31,876 bases of DNA, from positions 1 through 31,876 of the forward strand of contig MZNV01001778.1 of the NCBI GenBank assembly GCA_002081555.1. Direction: 5' to 3'. Origin of the DNA: Protostelium mycophagum. Its lineage: Eukaryota > Evosea > Variosea > Protosteliida > Protosteliaceae. The position numbers and the translations under genes were made by a program. This document shows positions 1-9,809 of the stretch, in pieces. The notes beneath the pieces are model-generated. The model ran no database searches. It was not told where the DNA came from and saw only the letters and a program-made list of their open reading frames with translations. Numbering within the stretch: position 1 is the stretch's first letter; each line of letters starts with the position of its first letter.

Positions 1-228
1 CTTTTCGCCAAGATCGGAGATTGAATCATTGAATTGGGAGTACAATGACATGGTGGAAGATGCATTCTCCATCACATCCCCTTTTGGGTCGTGTCGTCTG
101 CAAGCACGGACGAATCTCGTGTTCTTGGAAACATGTGAATGTCTATAGATCTGATGATGTCAAGATGTGTTTATCATGAGCTTCTCACGCACCGCAGTCA
201 AGGCAGAGGCAGACTCCATGTCTTCCAT
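1..228 (-). CDS. 5' part of an unrecognised gene, runs off the window
   Basis: Seen: on the minus strand an ATG at 228 (a second at 219) opens a short exon reading MEDMESASALTA. A 42-nt GT...CAG intron (151-192) follows. The next exon stays open to the window edge and includes the Ser/Asn-rich stretch ENASSTMSLYSQFNDS. The splice phase is consistent (phase 0). I recognise no domain. The gene lies downstream of the RhoGEF in the same orientation, with about 370 bp between them. The start and the intron are inferred, and the second exon has a competing open frame at its beginning. Confidence 0.4.
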
Positions 229-601
229 TTTTTTTAAGGTTGGTACGAAGACGTCTAATTGCTCCACAAAAGTCTCTGGTTTTTTTAAAACAAATAAATT
301 TTATATTGTTCTATAAGATTGATACCATTTTGAGCCAAATTATTGATGATGCCGCTTGGAATGCTCTCCGTCTTATTGTTGGTGGTGAAAAGCAAGAGGT
401 TGTCCCACACTTTTTTGTTTTTGAAGATCATGTTCTGTTGCTCAACTACCACCATCGTTATTTCGAAATCATGAGCTTGTAGGCTCTTTCGGCCTCGGGG
501 AACTTCTATATGAACTTCTATAAAACATCTGGTTGAAAAAAGTCTCATTGAACATGATGAAGACTTCTGCACCTCTTTAGACGATTTATCGTTCCCTTGT
601 G
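229..601. other. gap between two minus-strand genes; open frame of uncertain status
   Basis: This stretch follows the RhoGEF stop codon and should hold its 3' UTR and the promoter of the next gene. A minus-strand open frame of about 100 codons (roughly 285-599) encodes a sequence such as FEITMVVVEQQNMIFKN. It has no recognisable domain and no clear splice link to either neighbour. It could be an unannotated exon or a chance frame in UTR. Confidence 0.3.
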
Positions 602-3372
602 TCAAGTTGTGTCGGGTTCTTTGCCCACTTGTGGCGGGTCTTTTTTAGTCCAAGTGTCCGTGCGGGCGATTTCCCTCAGTATCTGGAGCTCTTGCTCCAT
701 CGCATCACATTTCAACTTGATCTTCTCCACAATGTCCTCTAAATGAAGCACTCTGGTTTTTAATGATGTCTCTGATGACTGTAAAACGGCCTCATTTGCT
801 CTTGATGTCTTGAGTTGTGCTTCTACAATTAATCTCAGCCTCTTTTCAGTCTCCAACGCTTGAGTCTGAAAGTGTCAGATGTCATGTCGTGATGACGTAA
901 TCATACTTTGAGACTGTTGGGGGGGGAGGTGGGGGTTTGTCCGTCTGGGATGGGACTCTGCCCCCCAGAATTTGTCCTGTGAAGAGCGAGACCCCTGAAA
1001 AATTCAGCCGTTGATTTTCCCGCCAAAGTAGTAAATATGAAATTTGAATTGAACTCATACTTTGGAGAGTTGTATGGGGAATATTTCTTTGCCATTTTTG
1101 GCGAGAATTTCGTGCTCGGTGACCTCTTCGTGCTGCCAGGTGACGTCGCTGAATTTTCTCAGAAATTTCACGGAGCTTCGGAGTTTCTCACCTTTGGGTC
1201 TCTCCGCGTCCCCCACCCCCAGATTTTTCCTCGAAACTTTTCGGCGGGTTGTAGATGGTGAAACCAACTCCGTTGCCTTGGTGAGACAATTTTGCCATTT
1301 CATCTTCTCTTCACGGTCTGAGAAATACAATTTTTCAATGAAATTTCGCGTTGTCAGCAGCTCGAGAGAATGTTCTTGGCCTTCGGAAAGATTTTGGAAA
1401 CTCGGACTGCCTTTGACAAACATTGGACCGTCTGCGTCTACAACGAGTCAGATATTATCCCACTCAATATTCCCTCATTTCATTTTGAAAGAAAATCTGA
1501 AGTGAATTAAAAAATGGGGTCGAGTTTTCCCGCCAAAATTTGACTTACTTATGACGCGGTTCTCGGAACTCAAAGAGCTGGAGGATCTTGTAATCTCCTT
1601 TTTCTTCGCTCGGTTTGGTGACGGTGTGGTATCTGCTCGTATTTGAATTTTAAATCTACAATTTTGGCGGGAATTTTTTCAACTTGAATCAATAAGAAAA
1701 TTTCATTTACCTTTGCTCACATCTGAAGCCGTTTTCTTATGCATCGAGTAATTCATAAAAAGTATTTTTCTGTACACCTGTACACATCATCATCTACAAC
1801 TCCGATATCTCCCGGAAATTTCGATGGAAATTCACCTTCAGGAGCTCTTTTTGTTTGGCGAGCACGAGCATGTCGTTGAATAAAAATAGCCGAACTTGTA
1901 CTTCTTTTTTTGTTCCTTTTTTGATGACTTTGCAGTTCCCTTCTTGCAGAAAAATTCTCGAGGTGTGGCTCATCAGATCTAACAACTACAACGAGTCAAT
2001 TTATTTTATATATTTTATTATATGAATTTTATTTATTTTATTTAATTTAACTTATTAATTTTGTTTTGTTATTTATGTTGTCTCATTTAATTTAGCTTAT
2101 TTATTTTATTTTATTTATAACTTATATACAAAAAATTATTCTAATTTCCACAATTTGAACTATTGATTTTATGTGTTCAATTGAAGTACCTCCAGATCTT
2201 TCTTGTCGAAAAGTGCAGAGATCAGTTTTAACTTGTTCAGATGTGCGGCTCTGGCTGTTGCTTCGTTTGCAGCGTTACAGATAGCCTCTATACCGGAGGC
2301 TGCACTTCTTAAACTGTTTATGTCGGGGTGATCTTCGGGTGTGTATTCGATTATTTTCTGCGAAATTTCAGGTCATAAAAAGTTAAACACTAAACCCTAA
2401 AACCCTAAATCCTAAACCCTAAAATTGAGTAATATTCATCTTATCATTGTACAGATTTGGACCCTCGCAAAATCTCGTTGCATACCGTGTTTTTTCACGG
2501 TAACTACCGGGTATTTGTGGAATGTTGCAATTCAACATATAATATCTTGAATAAAATAAATTCTTCTTACCTTCAATAAAAGCGGATACCGAGTAATCCT
2601 TTGCATCGGTCCGATCAAATAATCCTCTATCTCTGCTCCTTTGCACTGTGGTAATTTCGCGCGCTCCTTCTGTATTCAAAATTTAAATTCTGATAACGGT
2701 CACTCACATCCAAGAAGGAAGAAAAGGCGGGAAACTGCTTTCTGGTGTTTTTCAAGTGATTTTGAAAATCTGCTGTGATTGCGCAGTGGTGAGTGTACAT
2801 TCTAAATCTGTCCAACTACACATAGTTAAAAATAGATTCAATCGAGTAATTTTTGTCATTTTGGATCTAAGAACCATCATGTACACATTAAATTTTTTAG
2901 TACGCGGCAAAGCCGCAGTTTGAAGCAGTGCCACACAGTGCCAAAGGCGAAGACATGTTCTGAAAAGTTCCTCTCGGCTGTCTGTGATCATTGCATGAGG
3001 GAGTCTTGTATAAAGACAACATTGCGTTGAGTTATGTGAGTCTGGAACATGATGACTGACCGATTTCTCCAGCAGATTTCCGATCAGAAGATTGTCCAAA
3101 GACACTGACTTCATCTGTTTCACCAGCGAGGTCGACAAATCAAACAATTCCCGGGCATGTCCAAAGATGGGAAGTTTATCATCTTCTGGGATCAGTGTGG
3201 ATCTGGCGTCTAATGGCACAAGGATCGTCTGCGTCATTCAGTATCTGTCTTCCGATGAAGCGATCGTCACATTCACGAGGACTTCTAAAGATTGAGAATA
3301 AGTCTGCTCCGTGAAAACCAATTCGCCCAAAATCTGAAGACGTTTTGGCGGTGACTGTATTCCACCTTCCAT
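602..3372 (-). CDS. RhoGEF: DH-PH guanine nucleotide exchange factor with C-terminal coiled coil
   Basis: Predicted activator of Rho/Rac GTPases. Seen, N to C: DH domain beginning LQILGELVFTEQTYSQSLEVL across a 48-nt intron (3229-3276) into TILVPLDARSTLIPEDD; then the second helix block LDRFRMYTHHCAITADFQNH; then the hallmark DYLIGPMQRITRYPLLLK (near 2570-2625), which matches DH conserved region 3. The PH domain follows: IFLQEGNCKVIKKGTKKEVQ and VRLFLFNDMLVLAKQKE (about 1830-1985), a Ser-rich loop, and the closing helix LYFSDREEKMKWQNCL (about 1270-1320). After a Ser/Pro/Lys-rich linker, a last exon (604-865) after a 41-nt intron (866-906) forms a coiled coil (ETEKRLRLIVEAQLKTSRAN) and ends with TGA at 602-604. 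About ten introns are inferred; those at 2358-2570 and 2816-3060 are unusually long. The start at ATG 3372 lies just ahead of the DH domain, and an upstream exon is possible. Confidence 0.85.
2391..2424. repeat. telomere-like CCCTAAA repeats inside an intron
   Basis: Four imperfect units of CCCTAAA (TTTAGGG on the other strand) stand in a row: TAAACCCTAA, AACCCTAAAT, CCTAAACCCT, AAAATT. The tract sits in RhoGEF intron 2358-2570, on the same side as a CACGGT palindrome. TTTAGGG is the plant-type telomere unit, also used by several protists. An interstitial tract this short may come from double-strand break repair or be a chance AT-rich simple repeat. Confidence 0.7.
2484..2501. repeat. palindrome ACCGTG-T6-CACGGT in RhoGEF intron
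   Basis: A 6-bp perfect inverted repeat with a six-T loop lies inside intron 2358-2570 and is followed by TAACTACCGG. It belongs to the CACGGT/ACCGTG family that recurs at 8337, 26135 and 26440. Confidence 0.7.
2904..2916. repeat. hairpin GCGGC-AAA-GCCGC in RhoGEF intron
   Basis: Perfect 5-bp GC-rich arms with a 3-nt loop lie in the 245-bp intron 2816-3060 of an otherwise AT-rich sequence. The same design recurs at 4064, 21317, 25620 and 27407. Confidence 0.7.
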
Positions 3373-3719
3373 AGCGGTCGTCTCCTCTCAATGACAAAGG
3401 ACTTGGAAATACGTACGTAAAATGTCGCATTTTACAATGATATTTTCAATGATCTCCGGGGTGTCATGGGTCGTCACCGTGTACAAAGGCATCAGAACAA
3501 ATCATATAGACATATGTTCTGAACTCAACCAGAGGTAGAACATGTTGACGATCTTGTGGTGAGGTCATTGTAAATTTCGTTTGAGGACCTCAAGCTATTT
3601 TAATAGGTAAGCCTCAAAATGGCAATGAAGGATTTGGCTTGGTGCGAGCTCGTAGTGTTGTACAGAACGGCCTCTATGGAGGACAGATGCACAAGACGCA
3701 GGACATCGTGACTCTGAAT
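3373..3719. other. intergenic stretch without a supported gene
   Basis: This lies between the RhoGEF start and the ureohydrolase stop, both on the minus strand. It should hold the ureohydrolase 3' UTR and RhoGEF promoter or upstream exon(s). A plausible donor (gtacgt near 3416) hints at an upstream RhoGEF exon, but I could not fix one. Nothing else is seen. Confidence 0.4.
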
Positions 3720-5200
3720 TTATTTTCGCAGAGAGAGACCCATCGCAAAGAAGTAGAACATGTTGGTGATGAGCCTTCCAGTTCTATAGGATTCTACTGT
3801 CGGGTTGTACTCTGACAAATCGAAAAGTCTCACCTGCAAGTGTCATTTTCAGACGATGAAATAGATGTCTATATACTCACATTGGAGTGCTTGCCAGCCT
3901 CAAAACACATCTGAAGAGCTTCGTCGGCTGAAAGACCTATGGTCGCGACTGCGCTGACACCCTACATCTGTCACTTGGACATCTTTGATGACTTGACCGT
4001 CCGATAGCTGCGTGTCACCACGTGGAGATGTTGTATTTTTGTTGCAGTTTTAGAAAAAAGCGTTGCGGCTCTGCCGCAGCTTTTGGGGTTGTCTCTGTAC
4101 ATTGAGACTTTGTGACTTTTTAATTGTATTCAAGGGTCAAGGCTTACCGGGCAGTCCGCGCCAGAAATAGAATCGATGTCAAATGAGACGAAGATGTGTT
4201 CACCGAGAGCATCCAGTTGCTGTTTGAATTTTAAATCCAGGTTTTGGCTCGAAAAATCACCTTTTTGAATACCTCAGGCACTGATGTTCCTCGTTCTCTC
4301 TGCAAAAGTTGACATCATGACATGATATCTTAGACTTCTTACTCTTAATTCAGACAACCAGACTATTTTCCCGCCATTTCCAGTCACATAACCAGCATGC
4401 TCTGCGCTGCACTGATTCCCCTGGGCGGCGAACTCCACGAAACTTTTGCCACGTCATCATTCGTCGCAGAAATTTCGACGAATCCTCACCCCTTGGGGTC
4501 TAACCCCGCCTCCTCTATCAGTTGTCTGAAAGGAGATCCTGAATGGGTTTTCCCGCCTTTTTTTGGGCGAACGTCCAAGTGAGCGTCGATATTGATGACA
4601 CCGACATTCTTGCCGTAATGATCGATCAGGGCAGAGCCATTTGGCCAAGACTGATCGTTTCCTCCTCCAACCACAAAAGGAATGACACCTAAGCAGATGT
4701 CATGATTTACAAAAATGAATTAGATATTAGATTGATGATCTCAGTAGTTACAATCCGTGATCATCAAGAGATGTATGTGTCTACCTTTGATGGATAAGAG
4801 ATTGAAGACTTGAGCCCTTAATCTGTCGTGTGCTTCCTCCAAGGGATGACCTGGATCCACATCACCTACGTCATGTACTCCTATATTCCTGTTTGATTTA
4901 AGATTGTCAATTGAAATGGATGTGGATCCACCTCAAATCTACACCGTATTCAGGATTCACCACAGTGCCCATCCTCAACATCAAGCTGCAATTTTTCAGA
5001 TTAGAAGACAAAAATGGACAACACCTTCTGAGGTAACCTGGTCCTTCTTTGGCCCCGACACGCCCACCATTTCTGGCGACTCCTTCGTCATACGGAAATC
5101 CTAACAACACCACTGATGGTTTGTCACCGATGGGTTGAGCGTGAGAGATGATATCGCCTAAGCGAGGATCATCCGTGTGTATTCTGTGTCCTGATTGCAT
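3720..5200 (-). CDS. ureohydrolase (formiminoglutamase / agmatinase / arginase superfamily)
   Basis: Manganese-type ureohydrolase fold, probably hydrolysing a guanidino or formimino substrate in amino-acid catabolism. Seen in about nine exons from ATG 5200: SVVLLGFPYDEGVARNGGR, then GPGYLRS joined across a 39-nt intron to LMLRMGTVVNPEYGVDLR, then NIGVHDVGDVDPGHPLEEA, then VVGGGNDQSWPNG, then NIDAHLDVRPKKGG with HSGSPFR, FVEFAAQGNQCSAEH, FVSFDIDSISGADCP, GVSAVATIGLSADEAL, and VRLFDLSEYNPTVESYRTGR near the end (stop TAA 3720-3722). The DAHLD and DID metal-ligand motifs are intact. The usual His of the GGGH motif is replaced by Asn (GGGND). The exact substrate cannot be read from sequence; the family placement is firm. 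It is divergent from the secreted protein at 5468, with about 267 bp shared. Confidence 0.85.
4064..4078. repeat. hairpin TGCGGC-TCT-GCCGCA in ureohydrolase intron
   Basis: Perfect 6-bp inverted repeat with a 3-nt loop, inside the 186-bp intron 3962-4147. The other introns of this gene are about 40-90 nt, so the hairpin sits in the enlarged one. Confidence 0.75.
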
Positions 5201-5467
5201 GTTTGTAAAATAAAAGACATTTTGATCCCTTGTAGAATCACAAAATTACGAAAAACGACATTCGTCTCCTGTCAAATCTCAGATGAAAGCTGAGGGTGTC
5301 CTACTTTGGAAATCTGACACTCTATAAGAAAACTCTCCAGCGCACGTGTACATTCTTGCTTCCAAATTTTGGGGCAATTTCCCTGGAAGGGAAATAAGAT
5401 TTAAAAATGCTGAATCTCACTATCACAACAACAACCCAAACAACGAACACCTTCACGTCACGAAATA
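5201..5467. promoter_or_regulatory. shared divergent promoter region
   Basis: 267 bp separate the starts of the minus-strand ureohydrolase and the plus-strand secreted protein. I see no gene. The stretch just before 5468 is rich in ACA/CAA repeats, as expected for a leader. No specific factor site is claimed. Confidence 0.35.
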
Positions 5468-5894
5468 ATGAGAACCTCTACTTTCTTCATTCTCTTTTTG
5501 GTCTTTGGAATCACCTCCGCCTTCTTCGCGCCAAGATGCTCCTGTGCCAGATCAGACCTCTGCTGGTGAGTGTCAGATGTTCGATATATGTCGATATTTC
5601 TTCGGCAAGAATGAACCGTTGTAGTGAGGGACAATGTTACGACCCCAGCATGTTCAGGTGCAGCTTTGACGATGTCGCACCCAACACCATCAGCCTTTGC
5701 CCAAAAGGAAATCGCGCTTGCAACAAAGTATGCTATGATGCCTCTGCCTATGTGTGAGTGCTCGTGGTTGAATTCCGGAGATGGAGACGTTGACAAAATT
5801 CAGGTGCAGCAATGGACAAGTCAAGAACATCCAAGCTTTTGTGGAGGATCTGTTTCCCAAGACAGTCACCCCCTTCGTCCTCGAACGCGCCTAA
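5468..5894 (+). CDS. small secreted Cys-rich protein, possible carbohydrate-binding repeats
   Basis: Three exons encode about 105 residues. The N-terminus MRTSTFFILFLVFGITSA is a clear signal peptide. The mature part is Cys-rich: CSCARSDLCCEGQCYDPSMF, LCPKGNRACNKVCYDAS, YVCSNGQ. The spacing C-x3-CYDPS-x2-x-C ... LCP ... C-x3-CY-x4-Y-x-C resembles the short cell-wall or carbohydrate-binding repeats found next to fungal endo-beta-glucanases (PF10645-like). This is my recollection of the pattern, not a search result. The tail FVEDLFPKTVTPFVLERA ends at TAA 5892-5894. Introns start at gtgagtgtc (after CTCTGCTG) and gtgagtgctc (after TATGT), with in-frame joins. AATAAA follows at about 5939. A secreted wall-binding protein or small effector is plausible. 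Confidence 0.7.
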
Positions 5895-6452
5895 AATTAG
5901 GGTCAAAAAAGTGTCTGCTTGTAAACTACCATTGTACCAATAAACAAATCAACAATTCTCCATTCTGAAGAAAATTCCAAAGAAAATATGACCGAGATTC
6001 TCCAACTCCATACGCTTGATTTAAATAACAGATGCTCCGATTGCGGAGCCCCGCTTCCAAATTGATTTTAAATATAAATTATAGATCTGGGAGGATGAGT
6101 ACGAATCCAACGACTCGAGTGTGATTGACTCTTGCACAATTTTAATGTTTTCGCAAAATCAGAACACTGTTGTACCGTTCGATTTGAGGAGTTCTGGGTC
6201 ATTATAGAAGTCAATCTGGATGATCTGCTGCCACACTTCTTGTGAAATTCCGTCAAACTGACACTTGGGAAGCCACCTATCAATTTATATAGCAGATTAA
6301 CGTCATCTCACGTTAGATAACGAGACAAATCTTCTCACGTTTTGAGACAACGTGAATTTCTCAAAAACGAGGGACTGAACCTATGATCCGGACACAAACA
6401 GAAACCTCGCAGATCGACCAACTTCAGCCGCGCTCCTCTTCTATATTTGCAG
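5895..6452. other. intergenic stretch with one small palindrome
   Basis: I see no convincing gene. A perfect inverted repeat GCTCCG-ATTG-CGGAGC lies at 6034-6049. The right end (about 6420-6450) resembles 7037-7083, so it belongs to the duplicated segment described with the two following genes. Open frames here on the minus strand are short and carry no recognisable motif. Confidence 0.4.
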
Positions 6453-6665
6453 AAGCAAAAATGTACTTTTGGAACTGTATTCCTGAGGAGAGAGCAGGCG
6501 GGGAGTCGTGTTGAAAGACATATTACCTTTCTCTATTTCCCTTCTAAGGGTAAGACACGATGATGAAGGATGATTCTGAAAACTGTAGGAGCATTGCGAC
6601 AAGAATCATCACGCAATCAGCCACTACAAAGCCTGTGTACATACTTTCGCATCCATTATTTATGA
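6453..6665 (+). CDS. hypothetical protein, 3' exons, paralogue of the next gene (tentative)
   Basis: After a plausible acceptor (atatttgcag, ending 6452), an open exon reads KQKCTFGTVFLRREQAGSRV. It crosses a 39-nt GT...TAG intron (6550-6588) in frame to ALRQESSRNQPLQSLCTYF and ends with TGA at 6663-6665. The segment FLRREQ recurs as TLRREQ in the gene at 7084, and the flanking DNA is also similar, so the two look like an old tandem duplication. The function is unknown and upstream exons were not found. A competing minus-strand reading of 6660-6905 is also open, so strand is uncertain. Confidence 0.3.
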
Positions 6666-7083
6666 ATGAAACAACAAAGCAATGGAAACCGTCTCCTCGC
6701 TTCTTTCCTGTGCCAAGTCTATAAAATAAACAAAACTTCCTCGACCTGTCACATCTAACCAAAATTCCACTTTTTCAAAATAGATACTCCACCATTTCCA
6801 CCAGTGCATTTCTCAGGCGTCAGGGCAACCTGCTCCAGAGTCTGAACTGTCGACAGAGTGTACGCCTTGGTGCCGTTCAGCGTTCGGATACCATGGCAAC
6901 GGGTCATCACTAAAGTTACATCAATCTCCCGAAAATAGAGTGAATAGTGCCAAAATTGTGGAAAACACTCGTCTCGGTTATTAACGTGTTTGATCCGGTA
7001 AAACTTGCCGAACTCATCTCACACAACACAAGTCAGCAGCCCTCAACCTTCTTCAGCCGTGCTCCTCCTCTTTAGAGTTTCAG

Positions 7084-7485
7084 AAGCGACAAATGTTTCG
7101 GGACTGTACTCTCAGGAGAGAGCAGGTGAACGTCGAGTTGAAGCAACAATTGTTGTATTCGGCCACGTCATCGTGAGGTAGGATGTGTATTGGTGATGTG
7201 ACGCTCAAGAATGCAGCACCATTATCATCATCTTCACACAGCGATTTGATGTCCAAATTTTCGAGGAAGTTGTGGACTTTTACAACAAGATTCCGCACCA
7301 AAGTTCGGTGATCCCAACCAAGTCTGAAGTGCGGTATAAAGTCAATAGAATAACAGAGGCGTTGTGCTGATTACTTGGTTTGTTTTCTTTATGTTGACGA
7401 TAGAGCTTTAAGTTCTGAGGCAACTTTGGAAGAAACACTCGGTGCCGCTTTCTTCACAAGAGATTGCCTCCTCGCAAACCTCTAA
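7084..7485 (+). CDS. hypothetical protein, three 3' exons (tentative)
   Basis: Exons 7084-7172, 7217-7360 and 7404-7485 join in phase across 44-nt and 43-nt GT...AG introns. They read KRQMFRDCTLRREQVNVELK, then IFEEVVDFYNKIPHQSSVIP, then AALSSEATLEETLGAAFFTR, ending at TAA 7483-7485. Three in-phase joins without a stop support this model. An upstream exon near 6984-7034 (VFDPVKLAELISHNT) is possible. I recognise no domain. It lies about 94 bp upstream of the TMEM242-like start and resembles the copy at 6453. Confidence 0.4.
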
Positions 7486-7578
7486 GCTTACATCGCTGAT
7501 GGCAGAAAAAGCTTCTGATGTCTCAAATATTTGTGCTCATTTTGCCATCTTTGCATTTGTGAAATTGAAAAATCACGT

Positions 7579-8277
7579 ATGATTAAAAACAACAACCACA
7601 ACAAGATGGAAGAAGAGGCAAAGAGACCTCACCTCCCTCCCCATCTTCCTCCAGAAGTAGCATTGGTCAATCCAAGAACTGAGCATATACCACAACCACC
7701 GCCGAATCACCAGGTGTATCGTCCGAGTCTAAAAGCCAAATCCATCATTAGTGCCTGTGCGATTGTCAGTGTTGGAGTTGGCTTCTTGATTGGATACACC
7801 TTTATAAGCAGAAAGAAGGGTGTGCCAGGAGATTTTGTGAGACCTGTGAGAGGTTATGGCTACATGGGCCCAAAGACAACCCCTCGCACAGAGACAAGAA
7901 TGGCATTGAGAGCTTTGGGAATCAGTACCGCTGGTATGTCTGCTGCCGCTCTTCTTTTATACACATTCCTCTTTATGGACGCTTATGAGGGCAAGAGGGT
8001 GAGGTGTCGATTTACATGAACTGTTTTGATCTGCGAAGGTGGATGAAGTCGTAAAAGAGGAATACGAAGCAAAACATAGACCTCTTTTGCCCATCACAAC
8101 ACATTTGATAAAGGATACCTCTGAACTGGTAAGTGGATCTTCTACAACACAATGTTAAAACATATGCAGCAAGTTCCAAACCCTGAGGCACCAGCACACA
8201 CAATAGCACACCCCGTTCCTCTTACACGGATCGTGGAACAATCCAAAATCAATCATGCAGACAATAAAACAAAATGA
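7579..8277 (+). CDS. two-pass membrane protein, TMEM242-like
   Basis: Three exons (7579-7998, 8039-8128, 8170-8277) with 40-nt and 41-nt introns. After a Pro-rich N-terminus (MEEEAKRPHLPPHLPPEVA, second ATG at 7606) come two hydrophobic segments, IISACAIVSVGVGFLIGYTF and GMSAAALLLYTFLFMDA. They are separated by a loop containing RKKG and the motif ETRMALRALGIST. The ALRALG motif just before the second membrane segment, and the overall size, resemble TMEM242 (DUF1358), a mitochondrial inner-membrane protein of vertebrates linked to ATP synthase and complex I assembly. The match is by eye and modest. The C-terminal tail is hydrophilic and ends at TGA 8275-8277. Confidence 0.6.
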
Positions 8278-8336
8278 GGCAGATCACACGAATCATTTTT
8301 TCACCTTTTCGCCGCTTTGCCTTAACGTGATCGAAT

Positions 8337-8352
8337 CACGGTTCTTACCGTG
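8337..8352. repeat. hairpin CACGGT-TCTT-ACCGTG between convergent genes
   Basis: Perfect 6-bp arms with a 4-nt loop, 60 bp past the stop of the TMEM242-like gene. It is the same element as at 26440-26466, which also separates two convergent genes. Confidence 0.75.
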
Positions 8353-8499
8353 GTGTCGACAAATGTGAGATATTTGTACAATTTTATCAACAAGGTGCAA
8401 GGAAAGTCTCGTCGACAGGTTGGGCCTTCTCGATTTTGAACAAACATTCTCGGTGCCCCCCCGCTAGCGTCGAATTTACCTGTATTTCGTCAAATTTGT

Positions 8500-8662
8500 T
8501 CATCTACAACGTTGTAGACGACGATTCTTGCATCTACATCACTATTTTTAACACGATTTTACGTTTATAATTTCATTTTTAAACGCACGTCTACGACACT
8601 GTTTTCATCGTCTACAACGATGTTTTGACCATCTACAACGACGTTTTGACCATCTACAACGA
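8500..8662. repeat. tandem ATCTACAACG minisatellite
   Basis: A palindromic unit TCTACAACGTTGTAGA (about 8502-8518) is followed by diverged copies. Two near-perfect 21-bp units then follow, each containing ATCTACAACGA(T/C)G with TTTTGACC behind it. The same decamer is scattered through the window, but only here is it in tandem. Confidence 0.65.
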
Positions 8663-8677
8663 GACGGAAAATATTAC

Positions 8678-9584
8678 CTTGCTGTTGACGTCGATTCGGT
8701 CCAACATTCTCCTCTCTGCAGAACAGAATATTCCAGTAAGATAAGACGCCCCATTTTGCTTGAAAAAATCATTGAAAAGGCATCTTTTCACCTGACGTTC
8801 AGAATTCAGAAGAAAAATACACCATTTTAGCAGAATTTTACTTGAAGATTCATCAACTTTTCAAAAGAAATCTCATATCTTTTTCTGAAAAAGTCCAGAA
8901 ATTTCATGGAAATTTCACCTTGACGTGTAAAAACATGTTGTAGATGGCATCTTGCCTGAACTCTACGTCAAATCCTTTCCCTCTTAGCCTTGTGGCTTTT
9001 TCCAATGCCGTAGTAACAGACGGCACGGGGTTATTGCGCATGGAAATCTGCAGTAGAAAAATACTGCCGACGTACTCCTGTACGTTCTCAAAGATACAAC
9101 GTTGTAGAAGGGCCACCGCCTCGTGGCGGGGGACGTTCAGTTGGGCGAGGGACTTGTAGGATGCCAGAACGTAAGAGGCAACCTCTAAATAAGCTGAAAA
9201 AATCAGTAACTCCTCTAGACTTTTTGTCTAGAAAAATATTCAACAAATTCGAATTTTTTTAAAATTTTTTTTAAAATTGAAATTCAATAAAAAATCATTT
9301 TTCACCCTCTGCTGCACTGTCTACCGCCAAAGCTTGATTTTCTGGCTCCTCCAGTATTAATTTATGCCTTCTTAGTATGTCTTTTTCCAACTATTTCCGT
9401 CAAAAACTCTTCCATTTTCACCAGAAATATCCACGAATCATCAGAAAAATTTCCACGAATTTTCCACCTCTACGTAATCGATTGATTCTACAAATGGGAA
9501 TCTGTCTGGGTCTGCAGTCTTGAGTCGCCGAAAAAATATGACGGGGAAAAATCTCTGCAGCAGCTCATTCTGCACCAACAACAT
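8678..9584 (-). CDS. unrecognised conserved-looking protein, four exons (3' end uncertain)
   Basis: Exons 9468-9584, 9306-9390 and 8919-9193 join in phase; a fourth small exon at 8678-8715 is likely. The product reads MLLVQNELLQRFFPVIFFRR, then LEKDILRRHKLILEEPENQA, then AYLEVASYVLASYKSLAQLN, LLQRCIFENVQEYVGSIFLL and ATRLRGKGFDVEFRQDA. It looks mostly alpha-helical with no signal peptide. I recognise no family. The start at ATG 9584 is the first in frame, but the open frame extends upstream to about 9618, so an earlier exon is possible. The intron 9391-9467 is rich in GGAAATTTTTC-like sequence. Confidence 0.55.
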
Positions 9585-9809
9585 GCCTTTCTCTGAAACA
9601 CTCACTGGCTCCTCCCCTTAATGTAATTCAGGATGATGAGTAACTTTTGTTGTGCTTTAAGTCCATATTTCAACAAAAATAAATGTTTAAAATCGTGGCC
9701 TCAGAAAATATAAAACAAAAATATGAATTACATCATCGTTTCGAATATTGATCATTAGAAATGAGAAAGAGGAACGGAGGGTTTAGAGGGTGAAGAATTC
9801 ATGTCGTGC

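Larger units (their letters stand above)
8278..8677. other. convergent intergenic region with a palindrome and a minisatellite
   Basis: This lies between the 3' ends of the TMEM242-like gene (+) and the gene at 8678-9584 (-). It contains the CACGGT-TCTT-ACCGTG hairpin (8337-8352) and a run of ATCTACAACG-type repeats (about 8500-8662). I see no coding sequence. The last exon(s) of the minus-strand gene may reach into it. Confidence 0.5.

Noticed and set aside
6662-6905. Minus-strand reading with TLEQVALTPEKCTGG and a possible 41-nt intron
   Set aside because: Attractive but isolated. The plus strand is also open there and links better to the repeated FLRREQ exons. Left undecided rather than annotated.
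7400-7545. Minus-strand open frame with SEAFSAISDVSLEVCEEAIS
   Set aside because: It overlaps the plus-strand exon 7404-7485, whose phase-consistent splicing favours the plus strand; no motif supports the minus reading.
9108-9132. Inverted repeat CCACCGCCTCGTGGCGG as another intron hairpin
   Set aside because: It lies in a well-supported coding exon (RHEAVALLQR), so it is not comparable to the intronic hairpins.
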